This document shows positions 10,492 to 19,286 of a DNA stretch of 64,000 nt, one piece after another; the stretch's first letter is position 1; every line of letters starts with the position of its first letter. The position numbers were made by a program, and so were the translations under genes. Under the pieces are notes generated by a model. It was not told the origin of the DNA. It worked only from the letters and a program-made list of their open reading frames with translations, and did no database searches. Source of the stretch: CAZTYI01 sp964466185 (GTDB lineage Bacteria > Chlamydiota > Chlamydiia > Chlamydiales > SM23-39); contig CAYXMS010000001.1 of assembly GCA_964466185.1 (NCBI GenBank), forward strand, positions 1 through 64,000. Direction: 5' to 3'.

Positions 10492-12276
10492 TTAAAAAGT
10501 TAAAAAAGCTCCCAAATGAATCCGGTTTTTAATATCTTTACCAAAAAGTTTGCCGTGTACGCTTTTCATCTGAAAACCGGCATCAAAACGCACATCGACA
10601 TTCCAATTAATCTTATATATAAAACCAGGTCCAGCAGAAAGCAGAACAGACGTATCGCGAGAGAGAACATTCTGATCGACTTCATTTAAAAAGCCAAAAT
10701 CTATAAAAGCTAAAACTTGAAAAGCATCGTTCCAGGGCTTGATAAAATGCAGCGCCGGTGTTCTTATTTCATTTTTTAAAAGCAAACCGCGATCGCCCAG
10801 GACTTCATTTTCCAAATAACCGCGCACAGTCAAATGGCCTCCAAGTGCAAATTCTTCTGTTGCTAGCAATTTCCCAGTAGACATTTGCATGACTGTGCTG
10901 ACAATCCAGCTCCAGTTTCCTCCTAACAGCTGATAACGGTCTAAATTAAACGTACCATATATATAGTCGCTTTGCGCTCCTCTTCTCTGTGTATGGAAAT
11001 AATGGTTGCGGTTGAATGCACTCATTCCTCCGGAGCTTAGATAAACTGAAAGACCAAAAAAAGTCCTGCCCCATTTATCAATTTCTCTGCCTTCATAGCG
11101 AACTAAAAATTGGGAGATATCAGCCTGTGTGGTAGTAACATTATAGCCGTAATATTCTAAAAAATCGTTAGAGCGTTTAAAATCATAGCCGAATTGCAAA
11201 AGATGAGAATAAAAGCCAAAATCTTTTAAAGGCAGATCATAACGGCCGCCGATCTGCCAAAGCTGTCCTTTAGTTACTGACCCGGATATAATGTTCAGCT
11301 CTTTTGAGGTGGCACGCGAGCGATTATAATTATAAAATAATTTAAGCCGATGCCTCCAAGGAAGCGGAATCAAATAGCTGCCGGCGGCAGAAAACCAACT
11401 TCTAGTCTTTTCTGCTGTAGCGAATTCAAAATTAATCTGATGGTCCAGCCAAAAAAGATGGCCCCAATTAAAACCGGCTTTGTATCTGGAAGAGCCTGCA
11501 CTTTTATATGGATTGTTTTCATATCCGGCATAGGCTTTAAAAGGGAATTGCTCTTTTACATATAAAACAATATCAGTAGTGCCCAATCTTTCTCCCGGCT
11601 CATAAATAATATCTACCGTTCGGAAAGGATCTCCTTCCAGCCAGGCCGCATCGTCAACTAAAAGACTGGGCTTAATTTCCCCTCCCTCTTGGAGGCTGAT
11701 TTCTTTTTTTAATTTTTCATCAGAGCTGTATCTGCTGCCTTCAATTCTAATCTGTCCTAGTTTGGAAGGCAAAATAACAACTTGAATCACCCCTTCCGTC
11801 ACATCCTGATCTGCCGGCACCAGAACCCTGACCAGAGGAAAATCCCCTTTCCAATAGTAATCTACAACTGTTTTTTTCAGTTCTAATAAAAATTCAGAAT
11901 CAATTTGCCTATTTAAAAACTTTTCCATTTGCAGAATGAATTTTTTTTCTTCTGGTATTTTCAAATCTCTAATTTTAATGCCGGAGCTAACAGCGGCAGG
12001 CGGAAGCAAGACTGTATCAGAACTGATAAAAATCAAAGTTTTTAATTTGGGAAGATTTTCTTTTTTAGGCCTGGGTAAAAATTTCAGTTCTCTAGCCCTT
12101 CTATCTTCTTGCGAAATTTTCTGAGAGGGAATTTTTGCAGAAAAATCAATCTGGGATTTTTCGCTCTTGGTTTTTTCCTGTTGATTCTCTGCTTTAAAAA
12201 AAGCAGCAGCTGTTTTATTCTCTTGAGCAAACAACAAACTACTTAACAAAAAACTGCAAAATACCCAAGTACGCAT
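10492..12276 (-). CDS. TpsB: FhaC/ShlB-family outer-membrane transporter
   Basis: 594 residues, matching the usual 550-600 of FhaC/ShlB proteins. It has a signal peptide (MRTWVFCSFLLSSLLFA), then a charged linker, POTRA-type periplasmic domains (about residues 90-245; LPPAAVSSGIKIRDL and GVIQVVILPSKLGQIRIEG are typical), and a C-terminal Omp85-like beta-barrel. The barrel carries VRGY in the loop-6 region (about residue 487), the hallmark of TpsB pores, with GDRG shortly after, and it ends in a hydrophobic F. It should export the two downstream TpsA proteins across the outer membrane. The ATG has a clear AAGAGGA upstream. Order is tpsB-tpsA2-tpsA1, all in one direction. Confidence 0.92.
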   Translation of the reverse strand: MRTWVFCSFLLSSLLFAQENKTAAAFFKAENQQEKTKSEKSQIDFSAKIPSQKISQEDRRARELKFLPRPKKENLPKLKTLIFISSDTVLLPPAAVSSGIKIRDLKIPEEKKFILQMEKFLNRQIDSEFLLELKKTVVDYYWKGDFPLVRVLVPADQDVTEGVIQVVILPSKLGQIRIEGSRYSSDEKLKKEISLQEGGEIKPSLLVDDAAWLEGDPFRTVDIIYEPGERLGTTDIVLYVKEQFPFKAYAGYENNPYKSAGSSRYKAGFNWGHLFWLDHQINFEFATAEKTRSWFSAAGSYLIPLPWRHRLKLFYNYNRSRATSKELNIISGSVTKGQLWQIGGRYDLPLKDFGFYSHLLQFGYDFKRSNDFLEYYGYNVTTTQADISQFLVRYEGREIDKWGRTFFGLSVYLSSGGMSAFNRNHYFHTQRRGAQSDYIYGTFNLDRYQLLGGNWSWIVSTVMQMSTGKLLATEEFALGGHLTVRGYLENEVLGDRGLLLKNEIRTPALHFIKPWNDAFQVLAFIDFGFLNEVDQNVLSRDTSVLLSAGPGFIYKINWNVDVRFDAGFQMKSVHGKLFGKDIKNRIHLGAFLTF

Positions 12277-12533
12277 AAAAAATCCTCTTGTAACACCCTC
12301 TCAACAATAAATGACTGAACATCCTAAGATGTAAGAAATTCCTTTAATCCACCAACGACCTTTTTACAGGATTACCTCTTGGTGTTCTATTAGTATCAGT
12401 TTCTAAGGATATGGGTTTTTAATGTTAAACCCTTTCCGTATGCCCTATGGTAATTTAAAAAAACTATTTTAATTGAAGCTTTTTTTTATTTTTTTTTCAA
12501 TATATTCTCTTTCATTTCGCTATTGAACCTCTA

Positions 12534-12707
12534 TCACCTAAAGACGAAGGATTCCTGCTTTCCAGTTCCAAGCAACTCCGACAGCTACCCAAGCTTACCG
12601 ACGCACTTAATATTCATTCCTGCACTCGGATCTCTATCGCTCCTTAATCCGCATTCATAAACATATTCTCTTTGTCCAAGAGGTATTTTATTCTTTTTCC
12701 CGCATCA
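12534..12707 (-). pseudogene. TnpB (IS200/IS605 OrfB) C-terminal relic
   Basis: In one minus-strand frame the translation reads CGKKNKIPLGQREYVYECG followed by LRSDRDPSAGMNI. This matches the end of TnpB proteins: the zinc-ribbon linker, then the third RuvC aspartate motif DRD.NA..NI. A TAG at 12585-12587 interrupts the frame and a second stop ends it at 12534. Upstream on the minus strand TGA occurs at once, and no further TnpB sequence is recognisable. One zinc-ribbon CxxC pair is degraded, so this is a dead fragment. The rest of the 519-bp space between tpsB and the next gene (12277-12795) is AT-rich, contains both divergent start regions, and has no other gene that I can see. Confidence 0.7.
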
Positions 12708-12795
12708 TAAAAATAATTATAACTTTGCTTTTACTTACTTTCCAATTGAACGCAAAAGCCTTTTATTATATTTTTTTTAATGGGAGCATAAAAAA

Positions 12796-13860
12796 ATGAC
12801 CTTAGCAGCTTCTGTATTAGGTAATCATTTAAATTATTTAGATCATCTGGCGCCAATTGCCTCTTTATTAAAAATTCCACTTATTTTAACCGATCAGGAA
12901 ATTTACCAAGCCGCCAAAAAATTTTATCCCAATTTAAAAATTATTCTATACGAAGACTATGTAACTTTAAATGACTTTCTAAGAAAAAACTTTCAAGGCC
13001 TTATTTGCTGTGATTTTCATCAAAGCCAAAAAGAAAAGATACTTTACATGTTAAAAAAGCCTAAAATTACCTATTTCTGGCTGCCGCATGGAAATTCCGA
13101 TAAGGGCATGGAAGAACATTTGTTTTCTCCTTTAAAACATGAAAAAATCGTTTTAGCATATGGCAACAAAATGCTCGACGCCTTTCGAATGCACGGTGTT
13201 TTCCACCAAATCCCCCATAAAATAGAAATCGGCAATTTCAGGGCTTTTTATTTTCAAAAGCACCAACATTTTTACCAGCAAAAAATAGATGAAATAATTA
13301 ATTTTCCCGATAAAACCAAAAAAACTCTTTTTTATGCCCCCAGCTGGGGAGATGAAAATACAATTCAACAGATTCTGCAGGTTTTAAAAATTTTAAACCG
13401 AGATTTAGCTTCTCATTTCAATCTGCTCATTAAACCGCATCCTTATATATTAAACCGCATTTTTTATGGATTTTCCAAACTACAAAAAAAACAGAAAAAC
13501 ATAATTTTTATTAAAGATTTTCATGCTATTTATCCTTTGCTGTCCCAAGCGGATCTTTATTTGGGAGATTTTTCCTCTATCGGCTATGATTTCCTGTTTT
13601 TCAACCGGCCGATGTTTTTTTTAAACCATAAAAAAAACAGACAAAAAAAGCTTAATACTTTTTTATTCCAGTGCGGCAAGGAAATTAAAACTACACAAAA
13701 AATAGGCCCAATCATTTTAGAACATATAAAACAGGAAAAGTTTTTGCAGAAAAGAAAAAAAATCTATCACTATGTATTTGGCCCGACAGCAGATTTTAAA
13801 AAGTTAAAAACAACTTTAAACCAGCTTATTTGTCAAAAAAAGCCAGAGGAGGCATTATAA
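12796..13860 (+). CDS. CDP-glycerol:glycerophosphate glycerophosphotransferase-like protein
   Basis: 354 residues, resembling the catalytic domain of the TagB/TagF family (Glyphos_transf). Visible landmarks are LPHGNSDKG (~residue 95), LFYAPSWGD (~180), LLIKPHP (~217) and GDFSSIGYDFLFFNRP (~257), equivalent to the conserved APT, KPHP and D.SS...D motifs. Family members transfer glycerol-phosphate or similar polyol-phosphates to membrane glycolipids or sugars; in a chlamydial-type cell the product may be an envelope glycan, but the substrate is not predictable. There is no signal peptide, which is consistent with a peripheral cytoplasmic-face enzyme. GGGAG lies upstream of the ATG. The 3' end overlaps the convergent mreC by 35 bp. 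Confidence 0.8.
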   Translation: MTLAASVLGNHLNYLDHLAPIASLLKIPLILTDQEIYQAAKKFYPNLKIILYEDYVTLNDFLRKNFQGLICCDFHQSQKEKILYMLKKPKITYFWLPHGNSDKGMEEHLFSPLKHEKIVLAYGNKMLDAFRMHGVFHQIPHKIEIGNFRAFYFQKHQHFYQQKIDEIINFPDKTKKTLFYAPSWGDENTIQQILQVLKILNRDLASHFNLLIKPHPYILNRIFYGFSKLQKKQKNIIFIKDFHAIYPLLSQADLYLGDFSSIGYDFLFFNRPMFFLNHKKNRQKKLNTFLFQCGKEIKTTQKIGPIILEHIKQEKFLQKRKKIYHYVFGPTADFKKLKTTLNQLICQKKPEEAL

Positions 13861-15004
13861 ACACAATATTTAAATCCATTAAATCCAAAACAGCAGGCAA
13901 CGCTTTAAGATCATAACAATAACTGGCGTCTGTCAAATGACCGACTTCGGTTACCAGGCCCATTTTCAAGCCGGCAGGAAAAATACCGTCTAAGCCGGTA
14001 GTTACTAACAAGTCTCCTTTTTTGATCAAAGGCTGGTTTAAAAAAGCAAATTTTTCATCCAGGACTTTCCCTGTTTTCAAATCTCTTGCCGGCCCTTCGC
14101 TATCAGCAAAGTCATAATTAAATCCCTTGCCTGACAAAGTACGTGAAGAAGTTCTATAAGCAGGAGTCAGACTGCCATGCAACTCTCCTTTAGCCAAGTA
14201 ATAATTTGCTTTTTTTTCTAAAAGCTTCGATCTGATCTCCTGAAGAAGCGTAAAAAAAAGTTCTTTATCTCCTTTTTCCATCAGATCTTCTCTTTGACTC
14301 AAAGCCTCTTTAAAAGTTTTACACTGCAAAGCTAAAGCCCTGTCAGCCTCAGCTCCTCTTACAGCACGAACAGAAACAGACAAATTAGCATCAGTAACCA
14401 ATCTGATACGGGAGAATTTCTGTCCTACATATTCAACAATACCCACTACAGAATCTGCTACAACAACAGGAGAATTTGTGCCAATAACTCGATGGCCCAA
14501 CGTAGCATTCAATTCTTCTCCCACATTAATCCAAAGCTGTGCATTCCAATTAGCAGGATCGCGAAATACTATTTTAGCAGGCACTGTCTGCAATTCTATT
14601 TCCAAAATTTTTTTCAGCTCTTCCGAGCGTCTTCTGAAAAAATTTTGCCAGTAACTGTAATTCGTCTGTGTTTGTTCTATTTGCAAGTTTTTTAATCTTT
14701 GCATTTGTTCATCTATGCGCTGATCATGCATCAGCCAATCATAAATACCTTTGCTTTGAGCTTTCAGCAGCTCGTTTTCCAAAAGCAGCTGTTTTTTTTC
14801 TATTCCATCATTTTTAGGCCCATTTAAAAGCAAAACCGTTTTTAAAAAAAGATGGCGGAAATCTGACAGGCCCTCATATACAGGAGCTAAAGAGGAAATA
14901 GAAAAAAGACGTAATCTAGTCTGAAAACTTTTTGGCAGGCTCATAAAAAAGAAAAGACTGAAAATCAAAAACAACAAAGGTAAATAAGAAAACCGTTTGC
15001 TCAT
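13826..15004 (-). CDS. mreC: Rod shape-determining protein MreC
   Basis: 392 residues with an N-terminal signal anchor (SYLPLLFLIFSLFFFMSLP), a coiled-coil stretch (~residues 60-125) and a periplasmic beta domain with VVADSVVGIVEYVGQ.FSRIRLVTD (~residues 185-205), typical of MreC. It is longer than E. coli MreC, with a central insertion (residues ~215-300) rich in charged residues. MreC links the MreB cytoskeleton to peptidoglycan synthesis; in chlamydiae this machinery directs septal synthesis. Its start overlaps the tyrB stop by 4 bp (ATGA), so the two are translationally coupled. The pairing with tyrB matches the order I recall for Chlamydia (CT638/CT637). Confidence 0.85.
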   Translation of the reverse strand: MSKRFSYLPLLFLIFSLFFFMSLPKSFQTRLRLFSISSLAPVYEGLSDFRHLFLKTVLLLNGPKNDGIEKKQLLLENELLKAQSKGIYDWLMHDQRIDEQMQRLKNLQIEQTQTNYSYWQNFFRRRSEELKKILEIELQTVPAKIVFRDPANWNAQLWINVGEELNATLGHRVIGTNSPVVVADSVVGIVEYVGQKFSRIRLVTDANLSVSVRAVRGAEADRALALQCKTFKEALSQREDLMEKGDKELFFTLLQEIRSKLLEKKANYYLAKGELHGSLTPAYRTSSRTLSGKGFNYDFADSEGPARDLKTGKVLDEKFAFLNQPLIKKGDLLVTTGLDGIFPAGLKMGLVTEVGHLTDASYCYDLKALPAVLDLMDLNIVFIMPPLAFFDK

Positions 15005-16179
15005 TTTTCCAACTCTCCATCTAAAACTTTAGACACATAAGTTAAATTGTGATGATCAACTCCTGCGATATTAATCCGGCTAGAATTGGGCAAATAAATA
15101 CCATATTTTTGTTTTAAAAACACAATCTGCTTTTGATTTAGGCCTAAAAGAGAGAAAAGGCCTTGCTGCTGCTTTAAATACCGGGCTTTCCCATTTAAAG
15201 CTAAAGCCAGTTTTTGGCGATAAAGAACAATTCTTTGCCTCATTTGAAAAAGTTCTTTTTCCCATTCTTCTCTTAGCTTAGGATCTGATAAAATCTCATA
15301 TACGATCTGAGCGCCGAAAGCCGGCGGATTAGAATAGTTAGTACGAATAATCGGTTTGATTTGAGAGGCTATCTTTTTTTTGCTCTCTTGAGCTGTTGAG
15401 ACAACAAAAAGAGCTCCTGTCCTTTGTTTATACAGCCCAAAATTTTTAGAAGCAGAAAAAGCTACTAAAAATTCCAGTTCCATTTCCAAAAACAATCTCA
15501 CAGCAAAAGCATCTTCTTCTAATCCAGAACCAAAACCAAGATAAGCAAAATCAAAAAAGGCCAGATGTTTTTTAGCCTTAAATAAAAAAGCCAGCTGTCT
15601 CCACTGCTCTTGCGTTAAATTAGCACCCGTCGGGTTATGACAACAAGGCTGCAATAAAATAACGCTTCTTTCCGGAATGTTTTCCAAAAATTGCCGCATT
15701 TCAGAAAACTCCAAAACATTTTCTACTAAATTATAGTACGGGTAATCATGCAGCTTAAAAAAACAACGGGAAAATATCTGCTTATGGTTCGCCCAAGTAG
15801 GAGAAGACAAATAAATGTCTTTAGCAAAATGATCAAACAAAAATTCAGCTCCAATACGCAACGCAGAAGTTCCGCCGACTGTTTGAGCACCAAAGATTAG
15901 ATGTTCCTTTTTCTCAAAAAGTTTTCCAAAAACCAGTTTTCCCACTTCCTTTATATAAGGAGCAAATCCGTCGATCGGCAAATATTCAGCCGCCAAGTCT
16001 TGCCGAACAACTTTAACTGCTGCTTTCTGGACAGCTGATAAAATTTTTTTCTCAGATTTTTCAGTTTGATAAATGCCTAAAGTCAGAAAAACCTTTTCCT
16101 TTCTAGAATCCCGGTCAAATTCATTTTTAATACCGAAAAGAGGATCGGCCGGCGCCAGAGTCAAATCTTTAAAAAACAT
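15001..16179 (-). CDS. tyrB: Aromatic/aspartate aminotransferase (class I PLP enzyme)
   Basis: 392 residues. Landmarks of the AspC/TyrB family: an N-terminal LAPADPLFGIKNEF, QTVGGTSALRIGAEF (~residue 101), LQPCCHNPTGANL (~171), FFDFAYLGFG (~207), the PLP-lysine region FLVAFSASKNFGLYKQRTGAL (~237-257) and a C-terminal SSRINIAGV, whose R should bind the substrate carboxylate. It catalyses 2-oxoglutarate-dependent transamination of aspartate and aromatic amino acids. CCHNPTG is the usual NPTG motif. AAGGA precedes the ATG by six bases. It is coupled to mreC. Exact substrate preference cannot be read from sequence. Confidence 0.88.
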   Translation of the reverse strand: MFFKDLTLAPADPLFGIKNEFDRDSRKEKVFLTLGIYQTEKSEKKILSAVQKAAVKVVRQDLAAEYLPIDGFAPYIKEVGKLVFGKLFEKKEHLIFGAQTVGGTSALRIGAEFLFDHFAKDIYLSSPTWANHKQIFSRCFFKLHDYPYYNLVENVLEFSEMRQFLENIPERSVILLQPCCHNPTGANLTQEQWRQLAFLFKAKKHLAFFDFAYLGFGSGLEEDAFAVRLFLEMELEFLVAFSASKNFGLYKQRTGALFVVSTAQESKKKIASQIKPIIRTNYSNPPAFGAQIVYEILSDPKLREEWEKELFQMRQRIVLYRQKLALALNGKARYLKQQQGLFSLLGLNQKQIVFLKQKYGIYLPNSSRINIAGVDHHNLTYVSKVLDGELEK

Positions 16180-16386
16180 AGTCTTTTCCTTAATATTGAT
16201 ATAAAAAACATAGTATACTTGGATACTTAACCAAAAACCAGAGCTAATAAACCTTACTTTTATTTAAAAAAATAACTATTATTTTTAATAGATATGTTAA
16301 CAGATTATGTGAAGATAACAAAAGTTAAAATTTTTTTAACTTTTGAAAAATCTCTTTTCCAGCTAAACTTTTAATAAATTTTCAAT

Positions 16387-16459
16387 GGGGTGTTAGCTCA
16401 GTTGGTAGAGCGCAACAATGGCATTGTTGAGGTCATCGGTTCGATCCCGTTACACTCCA
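16387..16459 (+). tRNA. tRNA-Ala (anticodon GGC)
   Basis: A 73-nt cloverleaf. The acceptor stem GGGGTGT pairs with ACACTCC (one G-T), the D arm is TAGCTCAGTTGGTAGAGC, the anticodon stem is CAACA/TGTTG with loop ATGGCAT giving anticodon GGC, and the T arm contains GGTTCGATCCC. The discriminator is A and CCA is not encoded. It lies alone between tyrB and rpoD, on the opposite strand to both. The surrounding space (16180-16386 and 16460-16596) is AT-rich without another gene. Confidence 0.96.
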
Positions 16460-16596
16460 TTTCCATCATTTTTTTAAACCAAATCAAAAAGAAAAACTAA
16501 CTATAACTAGGACTTTTTTGAACATACAAACGAGATTTTTAATGATGCCATCATCAATTTACAAGCAAAAAAATCAACTTTCTATCTAAAAATATT

Positions 16597-18258
16597 TTAA
16601 TCAGTTTCTATTAGATCTAAAAAGGCCTGCAATTTCTTGGCTCTAGTAGGATGGCGCAATTTTTTCAAAGCTTTAGCTTCTATCTGTCTGACCCTTTCTC
16701 TTGTTACGCCAAAACGCACTCCAACTTCTTCCAGAGTTTTTGGCTTGCCGTCTAACAAACCAAACCGTTCAATAATAACCGTTCTTTCCCGTTCGGTTAA
16801 AGTAGATAGAACTTCTCCCATTTTATCTTTTAAAATAGAATAGCCAGTCGCTTCTGCCGGAGATTCAATGGCCGTATCTTCCAAAAAGTCTCCAAACTGG
16901 CTTTCTCCACTGTCGCCGACTTCAGACTGCAAAGAAATCGGATGCTGGGCAATTTTATAGATTTCCCTAACTCTTTCAGGAGTCAGGCCTAATTCTTTCG
17001 ACAGCTCTTCAGGAGTAGGCTCTCTGCCAGTCTCCATCATCAGCTTTTTAGCGCCCCTAAGCACTTTGTTAATAGTTTCTATCATATGCACAGGAATCCT
17101 AATCGTACGGGCCTGATCAGCAATCGCCCGTGTAACCGCCTGACGAATCCACCAAGTAGCATAAGTAGAAAATTTATAACCGCGACGGTATTCGAATTTC
17201 TCTACAGCTTTCATAAGACCCATATTCCCTTCCTGAATCAAGTCCAAAAAAGAAAGCCCGCGGTTGGTATATTTTTTAGCAATAGAAATAACCAAACGCA
17301 AATTAGATTCGACCATTTCCCGCTTGGCTTCCTGGCTTTTATCCATCCAGCGCTGCAGCATTTTGACATCTTTTTTAAAATCTTTCAAATTGCGGCCGGC
17401 CGCCAGTTCTTTTTTACATAGTTTGCGTTTGGCAGCAAAAAGCTTTAAAGTTACAAACTTGTTTTTTTCAGCACGAGGAGTTAAATCAAAGATTTCTTTT
17501 TCCAACTGCAAAAATCTTTCATAAGAAGCTGAAATTACTTCGCCAAAATCTTCAATAATATTATGCCTAAAATGAAAACGCCTTAAATAGGCTTGAGAAC
17601 GAATATGCGATTTTTCTATATCTTCTTGGATTTTGAGTTGTTGATCTTCTTTTAAAACAGAATTATTCATTTTCACTAAAAAGTCTTTCAAAAACTGGTC
17701 TTCCTGCTCCAAAAGCGAACAAAGTTTCGGTATTAATTTTAAATAATGGTTTTTATCTGCAATTTCTTTTTCCGCAATAATTTTATCGAATCTTTCTTTT
17801 CCCGTTAACAAATAGTTGGCGATTGAAATTGCCTCTTTGGTGCAATACCGAAAACGCATAATAATTTTTTCAATTTGAATTTGTGCCTTTTCAATTCTTT
17901 TAGAAATTTCCACCTCTTCTTCCCTAGAAAGCAAAGGCACCGACCCCATTTCTTTTAAGTACATGCGGACAGGGTCATCAGAAGAACCATCTGTTTTTTT
18001 GGGCAAAGCTTCCATTTCTTTGGCTTCTTTGCTTTTTTCTTGCATTCTCTCTACTTCTGTATGGGTCAGAATCTGAATGTCAAGGCCTGCCAAAAAGATC
18101 AGGATCTGATCGATCTGCTCAGGAGCATCAAAACTCATAGGCAGAACTTCATTAATCTCTTCGTAAGTTAAAAATCCCTGCTTTTTAGCAACAGCAACCA
18201 GCTCTTGTATTTTTTGCTGGTGCTGGGGATTGGCTAAATTGTCTAAAGAATCGATCAT
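16597..18258 (-). CDS. rpoD: Primary sigma factor (sigma-70 family, chlamydial sigma-66)
   Basis: 553 residues, close to the ~570 of chlamydial sigma-66. Region 1.1-like sequence at the N-terminus is followed by region 1.2 (DPVRMYLKEMGSVPLLSREE, ~residue 96). Region 2 includes NLRLVISIAKKYTNRGLSFL and FSTYATWWIRQAVTRAIADQ; region 3 includes HMIETINKVLRGAKKL; region 4 carries LEEVGVRFGVTRERVRQIEA. It directs RNA polymerase to housekeeping promoters and presumably reads the TTGAAA-N17-TAT promoters of the porin genes in this window. Its neighbours, a two-TM protein and rpsT, match the order I recall for Chlamydia (CT615-CT617). Confidence 0.96.
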   Translation of the reverse strand: MIDSLDNLANPQHQQKIQELVAVAKKQGFLTYEEINEVLPMSFDAPEQIDQILIFLAGLDIQILTHTEVERMQEKSKEAKEMEALPKKTDGSSDDPVRMYLKEMGSVPLLSREEEVEISKRIEKAQIQIEKIIMRFRYCTKEAISIANYLLTGKERFDKIIAEKEIADKNHYLKLIPKLCSLLEQEDQFLKDFLVKMNNSVLKEDQQLKIQEDIEKSHIRSQAYLRRFHFRHNIIEDFGEVISASYERFLQLEKEIFDLTPRAEKNKFVTLKLFAAKRKLCKKELAAGRNLKDFKKDVKMLQRWMDKSQEAKREMVESNLRLVISIAKKYTNRGLSFLDLIQEGNMGLMKAVEKFEYRRGYKFSTYATWWIRQAVTRAIADQARTIRIPVHMIETINKVLRGAKKLMMETGREPTPEELSKELGLTPERVREIYKIAQHPISLQSEVGDSGESQFGDFLEDTAIESPAEATGYSILKDKMGEVLSTLTERERTVIIERFGLLDGKPKTLEEVGVRFGVTRERVRQIEAKALKKLRHPTRAKKLQAFLDLIETD

Positions 18259-18364
18259 ATTTTCCTAAAAGAAAAAAATTAGGTTTAAGAGTAATTTTGA
18301 AGCAAAAGAGAATGGTTTTCAAGAAAAAAAGCTCTAAACAAGCTTTTCTAAAAAAAATAAATGG

Positions 18365-18817
18365 TTACAAATTAAATTTTTGAAAGCGCCTTTTTAAAAT
18401 CAAAAAATAAATCAACACCCCAAAAGACACAAAAGTATAAATTAAATTTTTTAAACTGAAGTCTTTTAAAATAGTAACTTTTTGAGGGGCTTTAGAAGCA
18501 TAAAAAGCCATATAATCCCTTTTGGCAAACTGCTGCAAGGCATCAAAAGCCGCCGAATAGTTTAAAAACCGACCGTCTAATACAGTCTCTGCCTCTTTTT
18601 TACCATGGCCGGTATCATACTTATAATGAGCAGCCAAATAATAATAATCTTTTATTTTACGGATCTCCCAAGAAAACACATCTGCTGCAGTCTTGCGGTC
18701 TAAAGCATAATAATCGTTTAAAGAAAAAATACTCCGAATAGCAAAAAAAAGAAAAATTAAACCAGCAAAACAAATGACCGTTATGGAAAAATAATCCCAT
18801 TTAAGAAAAAATTTCAC
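18365..18817 (-). CDS. Hypothetical membrane protein, two transmembrane segments
   Basis: 150 residues. A hydrophobic segment at residues ~13-30 and another at ~125-141 flank a ~90-residue hydrophilic region rich in Tyr, Asp and Lys. I recognise no enzymatic motif. The topology resembles small proteins with a periplasmic loop, and its position between rpoD and rpsT corresponds to an uncharacterised chlamydial gene (CT616 from memory). It is divergent from rpsT across ~95 bp. Function unknown. Confidence 0.7.
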   Translation of the reverse strand: MKFFLKWDYFSITVICFAGLIFLFFAIRSIFSLNDYYALDRKTAADVFSWEIRKIKDYYYLAAHYKYDTGHGKKEAETVLDGRFLNYSAAFDALQQFAKRDYMAFYASKAPQKVTILKDFSLKNLIYTFVSFGVLIYFLILKRRFQKFNL

Positions 18818-18913
18818 AAGCCAACATCCTATTTTTTTTTTGATCTTTTGACTATTTATTATTTTCTTCCTATAATAGATAAACTAAAAAATATAAAAAA
18901 AAAAGGATTTACA

Positions 18914-19243
18914 ATGAATCAAGAAAAAAAACCTGAAGAACAAGAAGTTAAAAAACCAAAACCTCAAAAAAAACTGCCTCCCAAAGTGCTTACTGCTCAA
19001 AAAAGAGACAAACAAAATCAAAAACGCCAACAACGTCGCAAAAGCTCTTTTTCAAAAATTAAAACTAATATAAAAAGTTTTTCTTCTGCTCTGCAAAAAC
19101 AGGAAAAATCAGTGGCCCAGTCCAAACTTTCTGTTTTATACAACCTTTTAGATAAGGGAGCCAATAAAAAACTGGTTAAGAAAAATAAAGCCAATCGCTT
19201 AAAATCTAAATTAACTGCCCTTTTAAAAGGCAAGGCTTCTTAA
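18914..19243 (+). CDS. rpsT: Ribosomal protein S20
   Basis: 109 residues from the ATG at 18914, which has AAAGGA about eight bases upstream; the frame extends 22 codons further but that part does not look like S20. The lysine-rich N-terminus is followed by the S20 core: QKRDKQNQKRQQRRKSSFSK (residues ~29-48), then a helix ending at LLDKGANKKLVKKNKANRLK. S20 normally has 85-90 residues, so this one has an added ~20-residue charged N-terminal tail. It binds 16S rRNA in the body of the small subunit. It stands alone, divergent from the two-TM gene. Confidence 0.88.
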   Translation: MNQEKKPEEQEVKKPKPQKKLPPKVLTAQKRDKQNQKRQQRRKSSFSKIKTNIKSFSSALQKQEKSVAQSKLSVLYNLLDKGANKKLVKKNKANRLKSKLTALLKGKAS

Positions 19244-19286
19244 GTTTTTTTTTGTTTTTCCCCAAGAAAAAAACTATCAAAAAAAT

